The notes: a model not told the origin generated them from the sequence alone. A stretch of 17,251 nt of DNA from Candidatus Omnitrophota bacterium (GCA_023485205.1 JAMCZX010000004.1:1-17251), one strand, 5' to 3'. Shown: positions 1-5,893, counted from the stretch's first letter. Numbers and translations: made by a program.

Positions 1-100
1 TACATTCCATTACATCAAATGCATTTGCAATTAAAATATCTTCATCCGCCAAAGCAGCTCCTATTCTTTTTTCTCCCAAATCAAGTCCAAGAATTTTCAT
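1..100 (-). CDS. ruvX: RuvX/YqgF-family pre-16S rRNA nuclease, 5' part only
   Basis: Only the first 33 codons are inside the window; the gene runs off the left edge. The reverse strand from 100 translates as MKILGLDLGEKRIGAALADE followed by DILIANAFDVMEC. The opening MKILGLDLGEKRIG with Asp7 is the hallmark first strand and loop of the YqgF/RuvX RNase H-like fold, where this Asp is one of the metal-binding catalytic residues. The family trims the 5' end of 16S rRNA precursor and was earlier called a putative Holliday junction resolvase. Its start lies 20 bp inside the end of folP, so it is probably co-transcribed and translationally coupled with folP. No Shine-Dalgarno is visible in front of the ATG, in keeping with coupling. 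The rest of the protein cannot be judged. Confidence 0.85.
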   Translation of the reverse strand, partial: MKILGLDLGEKRIGAALADEDILIANAFDVMEC

Positions 101-926
101 AATTTATTTTATATACAGTATTAAGTGCTCTTTTGATTTCTTTTACATCATGAACACGAAATATTTTTGCTCCATTAATATAAGCAACTACACAGCTGGC
201 AATGCTACTTTCTAACCTTTCCTCCACAGGTCCATTATCCCCCTGTATTTTCCCTAAAAAAGATTTTCTTGATGTTCCAATAAGTATTGGTTTCTCTAAA
301 AAAGTAAATTCTTTCAGCCTGTTTAAAATTAAAAGATTATCTTCCACTCTTTTCCCAAAACCAATACCAGGGTCTATTATAATATTTTCAGGATTTATTC
401 CTCTTTTTTCTGCAAAATCAATTCTTTCTTTAAAAAAATCCTTAACTTCTTTTATAACATCCTTGTAAAATGGATTTTTTTGCATAGTTTCAGGTGTTCC
501 CTGCATATGCATTAAAACTACAGAACATCCGGCATTTTTAATCACTTCTGCCATCCTATTATCATATCTCATTGCATAGATATCATTAATAATACCAACT
601 CCGTTTTCAAGTACTTTTTCTGCAACTTTACTTTTATAGGTATCACATGAAATTGGAATTTTTATCTCTTTTTTTAACGAAGAAATTAAAGGAACCAGTC
701 TATCTATTTCATCTTCTTCTTTTAAAGGTAAAGAACCAGGTCTTGTTGATTCTGCTCCAATATCCACTATATCTGCACCTTCAGATTGTATTTCTATAAC
801 ACGATTATAGGCTTTATCAAAATCAAAATATTTGCCACCATTAAAAAATGAATCTTTGGTAATATTAACAATACCCATTACCAAAGGCTTATTAGTTATT
901 GATATTTTAATTGTCTCTAAATTCAT
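81..926 (-). CDS. folP: Dihydropteroate synthase
   Basis: A 281-residue protein of normal length for DHPS, which condenses 6-hydroxymethyl-dihydropterin diphosphate with p-aminobenzoate in cytoplasmic folate synthesis. All the TIM-barrel signatures are present in order: MGIVNITKDSF (17-27), DIGAESTRPG (55-64), the CDTYK strand (94-98), ND (114-115), MHMQGTP (139-145), DPGIGFGK (185-192), GTSRKS (217-222) and RVHDV (257-261). These supply the pterin pocket (Asp95, Asn114, Asp185, Lys221) and the diphosphate-binding Arg257 and His259. The start codon lies 1 base after the stop of the class II aldolase, and the 3' end overlaps ruvX by 20 bp, so aldolase-folP-ruvX look like one transcript. Two pieces of a folP-like sequence recur at 2815-2891 (see there). 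The identification is firm. Confidence 0.96.
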   Translation of the reverse strand: MNLETIKISITNKPLVMGIVNITKDSFFNGGKYFDFDKAYNRVIEIQSEGADIVDIGAESTRPGSLPLKEEDEIDRLVPLISSLKKEIKIPISCDTYKSKVAEKVLENGVGIINDIYAMRYDNRMAEVIKNAGCSVVLMHMQGTPETMQKNPFYKDVIKEVKDFFKERIDFAEKRGINPENIIIDPGIGFGKRVEDNLLILNRLKEFTFLEKPILIGTSRKSFLGKIQGDNGPVEERLESSIASCVVAYINGAKIFRVHDVKEIKRALNTVYKINYENSWT

Positions 927-927
927 T

Positions 928-1578
928 TTATAATTTTTTTAATAAGGTCCTACGAAAATCTTCAGCCGGCAGATTATCAATTGCATCTGCTTCCTGTTCT
1001 GTAAAATATCTCATCTTACCAGCAAGTGTTCCTGCCAAAATTGTTTTAGCGCTATCTTCTACTACCCAGCTTCTGGAAAAAGCCTCCTTCAAACTTTCTC
1101 CTACACAAACCACTCCATGGTTTATCAAAAGAACCACATTATATATTTTTATTTGTTCAACGACTACTTCTCTAAGTTCCTGGCCTCCAGGAACCACATA
1201 AGAAACAATTGGAACTTTCTTGCCAAGTAATGCCACAAAATCCGGACAAAATGGTTTAAAATCTATACCAGCAGATATTAAACCAATAGTTAACGGGGGA
1301 TGTGTATGTATTACTGCTTTTATTTCTGAACGCTGAAGATAACATCCAAGATGCATAGAAACTTCACAGGTTGGTTTTAGTCCCTCTACAGCACCTGTTT
1401 TAATATTCAATTTAACCCATTGTTCAGGGGCTATTTCATCAAGAGCAAATCCTGTGGGGGAAAGATAAATAAACTCTCCATCTCTTGCGCTTATATTACC
1501 ACCCGGTCCCACAGCCAAACCTTTTTCAATAATTTTTTTACCATACAAACTTAGATGTTCTCTTATTTCTTTTTCCAT
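928..1578 (-). CDS. Class II aldolase/adducin family protein (fuculose-phosphate aldolase-like)
   Basis: A 216-residue single-domain protein of the zinc-dependent class II sugar-phosphate aldolase/epimerase family (FucA, AraD, MtnB). The fold markers are GPGGNISAR (24-32), the phosphate-loop SPTG (40-43), Glu72 in CEVSMH, the zinc ligands His91 and His93 in the HTHPP motif, and the third ligand His154 in LINHGVV. Members cleave or epimerise short sugar phosphates such as L-fuculose-1-phosphate (to dihydroxyacetone phosphate and lactaldehyde) or L-ribulose-5-phosphate. The sequence alone does not settle which substrate applies, so no symbol is given. An AAGGA Shine-Dalgarno sits 5-9 bases before the ATG. 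The gene follows the VapC-like toxin by 21 bp and precedes folP by 1 bp. Its placement with folP could instead point to a pterin-related aldolase role, but the zinc and phosphate motifs look like the sugar enzymes. Confidence 0.88.
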   Translation of the reverse strand: MEKEIREHLSLYGKKIIEKGLAVGPGGNISARDGEFIYLSPTGFALDEIAPEQWVKLNIKTGAVEGLKPTCEVSMHLGCYLQRSEIKAVIHTHPPLTIGLISAGIDFKPFCPDFVALLGKKVPIVSYVVPGGQELREVVVEQIKIYNVVLLINHGVVCVGESLKEAFSRSWVVEDSAKTILAGTLAGKMRYFTEQEADAIDNLPAEDFRRTLLKKL

Positions 1579-1599
1579 TTTTCTTCCTTTCTATATTTA

Positions 1600-1998
1600 T
1601 TAAGGTTTTATTACTTTGATACCTAAATTTTGAATACCTTTATCATAAGTGAAAATTTCTTTATCTCCTGAATTTTCCATATAAGCAGCAATATAACAAT
1701 CAACAATATCTCCTGAATGGATTTGCCATATTTCCAAAGTTCGTTCCATAATTTTTTTGTTTTTCATGTAAATGCCATTTAAGAAAAGAATTCTTTTTAA
1801 ATTTTCAATAATTTCTATTTTTTTTATTTTATAAAAACTTTTTAATACGAATATTACTTGTAAAAAAACTATGTCTAATAATTCCACATTAAGATTTCCA
1901 TTATCCAATTGTAAAAAAAATTTTTCTAAATCTTCCGGTTGTTTTTCTTTTTCTTCAACAAGATATCTTACAATTACATTTGTATCTAAAAATTTCAT
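1600..1998 (-). CDS. vapC: PIN-domain toxin, VapC-like
   Basis: A 132-residue protein of VapC size whose N-terminus (MKFLDTNVIVRYLV) is the PIN-domain first strand with the metal-binding Asp5. The C-terminal acidic cluster is Asp97 and Asp100 in SGDIVDCYIAA, and Asp119 lies in the TYDKGIQ strand. VapC toxins are Mg-dependent ribonucleases that cut tRNA or rRNA. One expected acidic residue is not seen: helix 2 normally reads like LAEVVWVL with a catalytic Glu, while here it reads FLQVIFVL with Gln47 (codon CAA at 1858-1860). Activity may be reduced, or another acid may substitute. The start overlaps the antitoxin stop in an ATGA arrangement (1995-1998), the usual coupled layout of such modules. 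The family call is firm; toxin activity is uncertain. Confidence 0.88.
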   Translation of the reverse strand: MKFLDTNVIVRYLVEEKEKQPEDLEKFFLQLDNGNLNVELLDIVFLQVIFVLKSFYKIKKIEIIENLKRILFLNGIYMKNKKIMERTLEIWQIHSGDIVDCYIAAYMENSGDKEIFTYDKGIQNLGIKVIKP

Positions 1999-2243
1999 AT
2001 ATATTTTTTTGTAAATTCTTTCACAGTTGCTTTTTCAATTTCTTTTTTGGTAAGTATTTTATTTTTATTATATTTACTTAATGCCCCTTGTATTTTTCTA
2101 ATATCTTTTTCTTTTACAGGAACAAGTACAAGTCTGTTTTTTTCTTCATATATCTGTACTTTTTCACCTATTTGAAGACCATATTTCTTTCTTAAAAAAG
2201 CAGGAATTACAACCTGCCCTTTGTTAAATATTTTGGTAAGCAT
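1995..2243 (-). CDS. vapB: AbrB/MazE-type antitoxin, partner of the PIN toxin
   Basis: An 82-residue protein beginning MLTKIFNKGQVVIPAFLRKK, the swapped-hairpin SpoVT-AbrB DNA-binding fold (about residues 1-45, with QVVIPAFLRKKYGL and GEKVQIY as its signature). The lysine-rich C-terminal half (about 46-82) would be the toxin-binding arm. The ATG at 2243 is chosen because a good Shine-Dalgarno (GGAAGGAA) lies about 10 bases upstream. The reading frame continues up to a TTG at 2303, but that stretch coincides with the promoter and a palindrome, so it is not coding. Such antitoxins repress their own operon, alone or with the toxin. The stop overlaps the toxin start by 4 bp. The gene lies just after mscL but has its own promoter. 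Confidence 0.88.
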   Translation of the reverse strand: MLTKIFNKGQVVIPAFLRKKYGLQIGEKVQIYEEKNRLVLVPVKEKDIRKIQGALSKYNKNKILTKKEIEKATVKEFTKKYI

Positions 2244-2264
2244 ATATTTTTTATTTCCTTCCAG

Positions 2265-2284
2265 GTTATACTCTATAGTATAAC
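2265..2284. promoter_or_regulatory. Perfect 20-bp palindrome, likely antitoxin operator
   Basis: GTTATACT-N4-AGTATAAC: 8-bp arms without mismatch around a 4-bp centre. It covers the -10 box of the toxin-antitoxin promoter, exactly where an autorepressing AbrB-type antitoxin dimer would block RNA polymerase. That it is the operator is an inference from position and symmetry. Confidence 0.65.
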
Positions 2285-2303
2285 ATAATATAAAAACAGT
2301 CAA
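2277..2303 (-). promoter_or_regulatory. Promoter of the AbrB/PIN toxin-antitoxin operon
   Basis: On the minus strand TTGACT (2303-2298) is followed by TATACT (2282-2277) after 15 bases, or by TACTAT (2280-2275) after 17 bases. The -35 box matches the consensus at five of six positions. It starts 15 bp beyond the mscL stop codon and leaves a 5' untranslated stretch with a clear Shine-Dalgarno before the antitoxin ATG at 2243. Confidence 0.65.
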
Positions 2304-2318
2304 ATTTAAGAACAGAAA

Positions 2319-2777
2319 TTATTTTTCAATAGGGTTAAGTTCTGTTGTACAATATGGACAACGAATTGCCTTTATTGGAATAGTTGACATGCAGAATGGA
2401 CATTCTTTTGTATTTGAAACTGCAGCCGCCGCATCAGCACGTTTCAATCTATTTATAGCCCTGACAATAAAAAAAACTACAAAAGCAATGATAAAAAAAC
2501 TTACTATTGTATTCAGAAATAATCCATAGTTTATAGTAATAGCACCCGCCTTTTGAGCTTGAACAAGGGAGGCATAAGGACCAGGAATTACCCCCTGTTT
2601 AAGTACTATAAAAAAGTTTGAAAAATTAACCTTTTTTAGTAAAAGACTTATAGGCGGCATTACAATATCAGAAACCAAAGATTTAACTATTGAACCGAAA
2701 GCCGCTCCAATAATTATTCCAATGGCCATATCAACAACATTTCCTTTCATTGCGAACTCTTTAAATTCTTTTATCAT
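2319..2777 (-). CDS. mscL: Large-conductance mechanosensitive channel MscL
   Basis: A 152-residue inner-membrane channel that opens under membrane tension to release osmolytes. The N-terminal amphipathic helix and TM1 read [20 protein letters not shown], and the constriction-zone sequence [23 protein letters not shown] (20-42) is canonical. A periplasmic loop (about 50-83) and TM2 (about 84-107) follow. Instead of ending in the usual helical bundle, the cytoplasmic tail carries CPFC (126-129) and CPYC (140-143), a zinc-ribbon-like knuckle known in a subset of MscL proteins. The start codon is unusual in its surroundings: no Shine-Dalgarno precedes it, and the ATG and the next five bases lie in a sequence that also matches the 3' part of tyrS. 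The start is still right, because MscL proteins open with MIKEFKEF. Confidence 0.95.
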   Translation of the reverse strand: MIKEFKEFAMKGNVVDMAIGIIIGAAFGSIVKSLVSDIVMPPISLLLKKVNFSNFFIVLKQGVIPGPYASLVQAQKAGAITINYGLFLNTIVSFFIIAFVVFFIVRAINRLKRADAAAAVSNTKECPFCMSTIPIKAIRCPYCTTELNPIEK

Positions 2778-2812
2778 ATGATTTTAACGGCTTTTTGTTT
2801 AATGAGTTTTTT
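2770..2812 (-). pseudogene. tyrS-derived fragment (S4-domain codons) abutting mscL
   Basis: Plus-strand 2770-2803 matches 3572-3604 inside tyrS at 31 of 33 aligned bases, with one extra A. On the minus strand the fragment reads [11 protein letters not shown] against [11 protein letters not shown] (residues 358-368 of the tyrosyl-tRNA synthetase in this window). The differences keep or nearly keep the protein: TTA/CTC (Leu), AAG/AAA (Lys), GCA/GCC (Ala) and one Arg/Lys. This suggests the fragment comes from a diverged but once functional tyrS rather than from random decay of the copy nearby. The match runs through the mscL ATG. It is too short to encode anything. Confidence 0.75.
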
Positions 2813-2814
2813 TT

Positions 2815-2891
2815 AAATTAAAAGATTATCTTCTACTTTTTTACCAAAGACTTATTAGTTATTTGTATTTTGATTATCTCTAAATCCATTT
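2815..2891 (-). pseudogene. Chimeric folP remnant (5' end joined to an internal piece)
   Basis: Two folP pieces lie head to tail. Plus 2844-2889 matches folP 881-926 at 40 of 46 bases and reads MDLEIIKIQITNKSLV against the folP N-terminus MNLETIKISITNKPLV. Plus 2815-2847 matches folP 326-358 at 30 of 33 bases and reads GKKVEDNLLI against folP residues 191-200 GKRVEDNLLI. Some 170 codons that separate these pieces in folP are missing. The junction falls at a shared TTTGG, as in a deletion or template switch at microhomology. The reading frame breaks at the junction. The tyrS-like fragment follows directly on the mscL side. Confidence 0.8.
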
Positions 2892-3163
2892 CTCATTTCT
2901 TTGAATTTTCCATTAACAAACTTATGAATTATACTGGAAATATATGTCTGATATGGTAAACCCTCAATTATCGCTTTCTTCTGCAATTCAAGTAAATCCC
3001 TTTCTGAAATTCTAATGTTTAATCTTTTATCTTTCTTTAAAGTAGTTCTTGCATATCGTATCAAGTCGGATTTTCTTTTTGATGGGTTTTTAACGGTAAC
3101 CCATTCTCCTTTTTCAAAACTATCCAGTATTCGTTTTTCTTCTTTTGACAATCTTATTTTCAT
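2855..3163 (-). CDS. CopG/ribbon-helix-helix antitoxin (BrnA-like)
   Basis: A 102-residue antitoxin of the type that follows BrnT toxins. The N-terminal region carries EEKRILDSFEKGEWVTVKN (8-26), then a basic linker (RYARTTLKKDKRLNIRIS, to residue 53), whose RLNIRIS strand (47-53) starts the ribbon-helix-helix DNA-binding domain. Helices RDLLELQKKAIIEGLPYQTYISSIIHKFVNGKF (55-87) complete it. The start overlaps the toxin stop (3160-3163) and is preceded by GGAG seven bases upstream. Homologues usually end shortly after the helix. Here the last 11 residues (NGFRDNQNTNN) are encoded by the folP remnant read out of frame, so the natural stop has been lost and a tail gained. The body of the domain is intact, so function is likely retained. 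Confidence 0.85.
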   Translation of the reverse strand: MKIRLSKEEKRILDSFEKGEWVTVKNPSKRKSDLIRYARTTLKKDKRLNIRISERDLLELQKKAIIEGLPYQTYISSIIHKFVNGKFKEMRNGFRDNQNTNN

Positions 3164-3438
3164 GATTTTTCTCCAAAATAAATTTTTGTTGCTTTTCTAC
3201 TCGGTATTATTGTTTTTAAAAATATTTCTTCATCATTTTCAATATAAGGAACAAGATATGCATATTTATTTATTCCGATTACCAATATCCGTTGCCCGGT
3301 ATATTTATTTTTATTAGGATGTTCATAATCATCCAGTATATTCCCATTTTCTATATGCAAAATTATATCTTCAAAACAAATTCCTCTGGTTTTCTTAAGA
3401 CGTGTACTTTTATCAGAATTCCAGTTTATGTGTTTCAT
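3160..3438 (-). CDS. BrnT-family toxin (COG2929/DUF497)
   Basis: A 92-residue protein whose layout fits the BrnT RNase-like fold: an opening INWNSDK strand-helix (4-10), LKKTRGICFEDIILHIENG (14-32), HPN (40-42), two strands (QRILVIGINKYAYLVPYIE, 49-67), and the closing EIFLKTIIPSRKATKIY (71-87), which is the family's most recognisable motif. BrnT toxins inhibit translation by cutting RNA and are neutralised by the antitoxin encoded immediately downstream, which is the order seen here. The -10 box of its promoter lies 7 bases before the ATG and there is no Shine-Dalgarno, so the transcript may be leaderless. The family call rests on motif recognition; activity is inferred. Confidence 0.8.
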   Translation of the reverse strand: MKHINWNSDKSTRLKKTRGICFEDIILHIENGNILDDYEHPNKNKYTGQRILVIGINKYAYLVPYIENDEEIFLKTIIPSRKATKIYFGEKS

Positions 3439-3445
3439 TTATTTG

Positions 3446-3466
3446 ATTATATCACATTATCACATT
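3446..3466 (-). promoter_or_regulatory. BrnT-operon promoter region with two tandem 8-bp direct repeats
   Basis: A perfect -10 hexamer TATAAT occupies 3451-3446 (minus strand). Two adjoining copies of AATGTGAT occupy 3466-3459 and 3458-3451, touching the -10 box. No clear -35 is present (TGCACA at a 16-base spacing is the best candidate). Ribbon-helix-helix repressors often bind closely spaced short repeats, so these are good candidates for the antitoxin operator. A start point about 7 bases after the -10 would fall at or next to the ATG at 3438. Confidence 0.5.
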
Positions 3467-3484
3467 GTGTGCATTTTGGAAAAA

Positions 3485-4684
3485 TTATAATATTTTTATT
3501 TTTGCGAATTTGCCTTTGCCATATTTTATAACTGAACCGTCAGAAACATATTCATTAAAATTCTCAACTAATTTATCATTGATTTTAACTGCCTTTTGTT
3601 TAATTAATCTTTTTGCTTCAGAGTTTGAATAATTAAATCCCAAAACAAGAACAGAAATAATATGAATTCTACCATTTATTAAGGCTTCTTTAGAGATTTT
3701 AATTTCGGGTATATCTGTTGGATTTTCTTTATTTTTAAAAATTTTATCAAACTCAATTCCAGCCGTTTCTGCTTCCTGTTTCCCAAAAAATTCTTCTACA
3801 ATAGTCTTTGCTAAAAAAAATTTACCATCTCTTGGATTTGTTTCTATAACCTTTTTAAAATCATCTATAGGGATTTTGGTAAGAAGAGTAAAGTAATGCT
3901 CCATTATATTATCAGGTATAGACATAATCTTACCAAACATATCCTGTGGTGTTGTATTTACAGGTATATAGTTTTTATAACTTTTGCTCATTTTCATTTT
4001 ACCATCTGTTCCAACAAGTATTGGCATGGTTATAACAATCTGTTTTTCCTGTCCAAAAAACTCCTGTAAAGACCTGCCTGCAAGAAGATTGAATTTTTGT
4101 TCTGTCGCACCGATTTCAATATCTGAATTTAATGCAACAGAATCATATCCCTGTAAAAGCGGATAAAAAAATTCATGCAAAAATATCGGTTTACCTGATT
4201 TATATCGTGCGGAAAAATCATCTCTTTCAAGAATCTGGGCAACAGTAAAAACAGAAGCAACCTTTATAAAATTCTCAAGAGAAATTTTTTTTAACCAGTC
4301 TGAATTATAAACAAATTCGGTTTTTTCAATAGAAAGTATATTTGAAATCTGTTCCTTATATGTCTCTAAATTATTTTTTATTTCTTTTTCAGAAAGGATA
4401 GGTCTGGTTTCATTTCTCCCTGTCGGGTCCCCAATTCTTGCAGTAAAATCACCTATTAGAAAAAGAATTTTATGTCCTAATTCCTGAAAATCTTTTAGTT
4501 TTTTTATAACCACTGTATGACCAAGATGTATTTCCGGACTTGTTGGGTCAATACCATATTTTATTCGTAAAGGTTTTCCGATTTTAAGAGAATCTGTAAT
4601 TTTAAGTTTTAATTGATTTTCATCAATAATATCAACTGTTCCCCTTTTAATAATTTCTATTTGCTTTTCAATATCTTTTTCCAT
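3485..4684 (-). CDS. tyrS: Tyrosyl-tRNA synthetase
   Basis: A 399-residue class I aminoacyl-tRNA synthetase that charges tRNA-Tyr in the cytoplasm. The Rossmann core begins around KYGIDPTSPEIHLGH with the HIGH-equivalent HLGH at 53-56. Further core motifs are IGDFTARIGDPTGR (77-90), the tyrosine/tRNA region YPLLQGYDSVALNSDIEIGATEQKFN (174-199), and KMSKS at 231-235. The C-terminal S4 RNA-binding domain (about 335-399) contains [15 protein letters not shown] (356-370). This belongs to the TyrRS branch with HLGH and KMSKS signatures, and length and motifs are complete. The gene diverges from lacI across a 195-bp AT-rich gap; no leader such as a T-box is visible there. A piece of a closely related tyrS sequence is found again at 2770-2812. 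Confidence 0.96.
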   Translation of the reverse strand: MEKDIEKQIEIIKRGTVDIIDENQLKLKITDSLKIGKPLRIKYGIDPTSPEIHLGHTVVIKKLKDFQELGHKILFLIGDFTARIGDPTGRNETRPILSEKEIKNNLETYKEQISNILSIEKTEFVYNSDWLKKISLENFIKVASVFTVAQILERDDFSARYKSGKPIFLHEFFYPLLQGYDSVALNSDIEIGATEQKFNLLAGRSLQEFFGQEKQIVITMPILVGTDGKMKMSKSYKNYIPVNTTPQDMFGKIMSIPDNIMEHYFTLLTKIPIDDFKKVIETNPRDGKFFLAKTIVEEFFGKQEAETAGIEFDKIFKNKENPTDIPEIKISKEALINGRIHIISVLVLGFNYSNSEAKRLIKQKAVKINDKLVENFNEYVSDGSVIKYGKGKFAKIKIL

Positions 4685-4792
4685 ATATAAAATAGTGAAC
4701 CTTATAAAATCATATTTATTTACTATAATATTTTTATTTATTTTACTATAATTTTAAAAATTACTAAAATTGTAAATAATTTCTATCAGGTA

Positions 4793-4821
4793 TTGACTTG
4801 GCAAAAAAATATAAGTATAAT
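4793..4821 (+). promoter_or_regulatory. Sigma70-type promoter of the lacI-led gene cluster
   Basis: TTGACT at 4793-4798, a 17-base spacer and a perfect TATAAT at 4816-4821, the best promoter match in the window. Transcription would start near 4828, giving a leader of about 50 bases before the LacI ATG at 4880. It probably feeds lacI and the pseudopilin gene, and perhaps the genes after it. Confidence 0.75.
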
Positions 4822-4825
4822 ATTT

Positions 4826-4840
4826 TATAAACAGTTTATA
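4826..4840. promoter_or_regulatory. 15-bp palindrome at the transcription start, candidate LacI-family operator
   Basis: TATAAAC-A-GTTTATA, perfect 7-bp arms, begins 5 bases after the -10 box. A repressor dimer bound there would block initiation, which would give autoregulation by the LacI-type protein encoded next. LacI-family operators often have a CG centre, which is missing here, so the assignment rests on position and symmetry. Confidence 0.5.
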
Positions 4841-4879
4841 GAAATAGTTCATAATTATAAATATTATTAAAGAAAAAGT

Positions 4880-5893
4880 ATGAAAAAAATATCATTATCT
4901 TTAATAGCCAAAGAAGCAAGGGTTTCAAAAAGTGTTGTTTCAGCGGTTCTATCAAAACAGGAAAATAAAAAGATATTTGTAAGCGATAAAACAAAAGAAA
5001 AAATTCTCAATATTGCCCAACAATATAATTATATATTACCAAAAAGCGGAAAAGAACTTGTATCAGGACGGAGTGATACAATCGGAATTATGTTTCATAT
5101 GTTTACTCCATTTTTTGGAGAAGTTCTAACAGAAATTCAGAAAAAAGCATTCAAAAAAAATCTTGACATATCCATATACTTTACAAGCCATAGAGCTGAT
5201 TTAGAAGAACAATTTTTAGAACAAAGCAGGGATGGAAGAGTGGATGGTCTGATTATACTTGGTTGGGTAAATAAAGAAAGCCCGGAAAGATATAAAAAAT
5301 ATTTTGAATATCCTTATAACATAAAAATTTTAAATTATGGTGCTGTATTTGTAGAAGGTTTACCCACAATCTCTTTTGATGAAAAACAAGCAGGGATTCT
5401 TGCTTATCAGCATTTAAAAGAAATAGGATGTAAAACATTTGCAGGTTTTGGCGGAAGTCAAGAGAATAGTAGAATTGATTCTTTTTGTAAGGAAGCAGAA
5501 AAAGATGGAGCAAAAGTAAAAAATTTCTTTCAGTCTCAATTTATAGGCAATTGGGAAGAAGAAGGTAAACTTGCAAGTAAATTTTTTGAAACTACAAAAA
5601 ACATACCTGAAGGCATATTTTGTTATAATGATTTATATGCATTAGGTCTTATTTCTGAAGCACAAAAAAGAGGTATAAAAATTCCCAGGGATATTGCAAT
5701 TATAGGTTGTGATAATACCCAGATATGTTTGTACTTAAACCCTTCTATTACCAGTATAGATACAAATAAAGCGGAATCTGCAAAAAAGATGATAGAAATT
5801 ATCACAAATCTTATAAATGGAACAGAACCGAATCCTATAAATACAATAATTCCTGTCAGTTTAGTGGAAAGAGAAAGCACAAAAAGGAGGTGA
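4880..5893 (+). CDS. LacI-family transcriptional regulator
   Basis: A 337-residue repressor-type protein of standard length. The N-terminal helix-turn-helix reads [22 protein letters not shown] (4-25), followed by the hinge (about 50-63, KELVSGRS, with Leu60 in the lever position). The periplasmic-binding-protein-like sensor domain spans about 66-334: [19 protein letters not shown] (68-86), VDGLIILG (121-128), the FDEKQAG motif (166-172), [10 protein letters not shown] (247-256), IAIIGCDN (272-279), SITSIDTN (289-296) and the closing VERES (329-333). Such proteins bind a sugar or sugar derivative and release or grip an operator. The palindrome in its own promoter suggests autoregulation. The stop codon lies inside the Shine-Dalgarno of the pseudopilin gene, so the two are co-translated. 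The ligand is unknown; the neighbouring GH42-like genes suggest a polysaccharide breakdown product. Confidence 0.92.
   Translation: MKKISLSLIAKEARVSKSVVSAVLSKQENKKIFVSDKTKEKILNIAQQYNYILPKSGKELVSGRSDTIGIMFHMFTPFFGEVLTEIQKKAFKKNLDISIYFTSHRADLEEQFLEQSRDGRVDGLIILGWVNKESPERYKKYFEYPYNIKILNYGAVFVEGLPTISFDEKQAGILAYQHLKEIGCKTFAGFGGSQENSRIDSFCKEAEKDGAKVKNFFQSQFIGNWEEEGKLASKFFETTKNIPEGIFCYNDLYALGLISEAQKRGIKIPRDIAIIGCDNTQICLYLNPSITSIDTNKAESAKKMIEIITNLINGTEPNPINTIIPVSLVERESTKRR

Noticed and set aside
81..926. Lys24 instead of Pro in the NxTPDSF loop of dihydropteroate synthase
   Set aside because: This position varies among functional DHPS proteins, and all other motifs are intact.
2244..2303. Longer AbrB antitoxin starting at TTG 2303
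   Set aside because: The stretch is the promoter and palindrome of the operon; the TTG is the start of the -35 box, and ATG 2243 has a good ribosome-binding site and matches family length.
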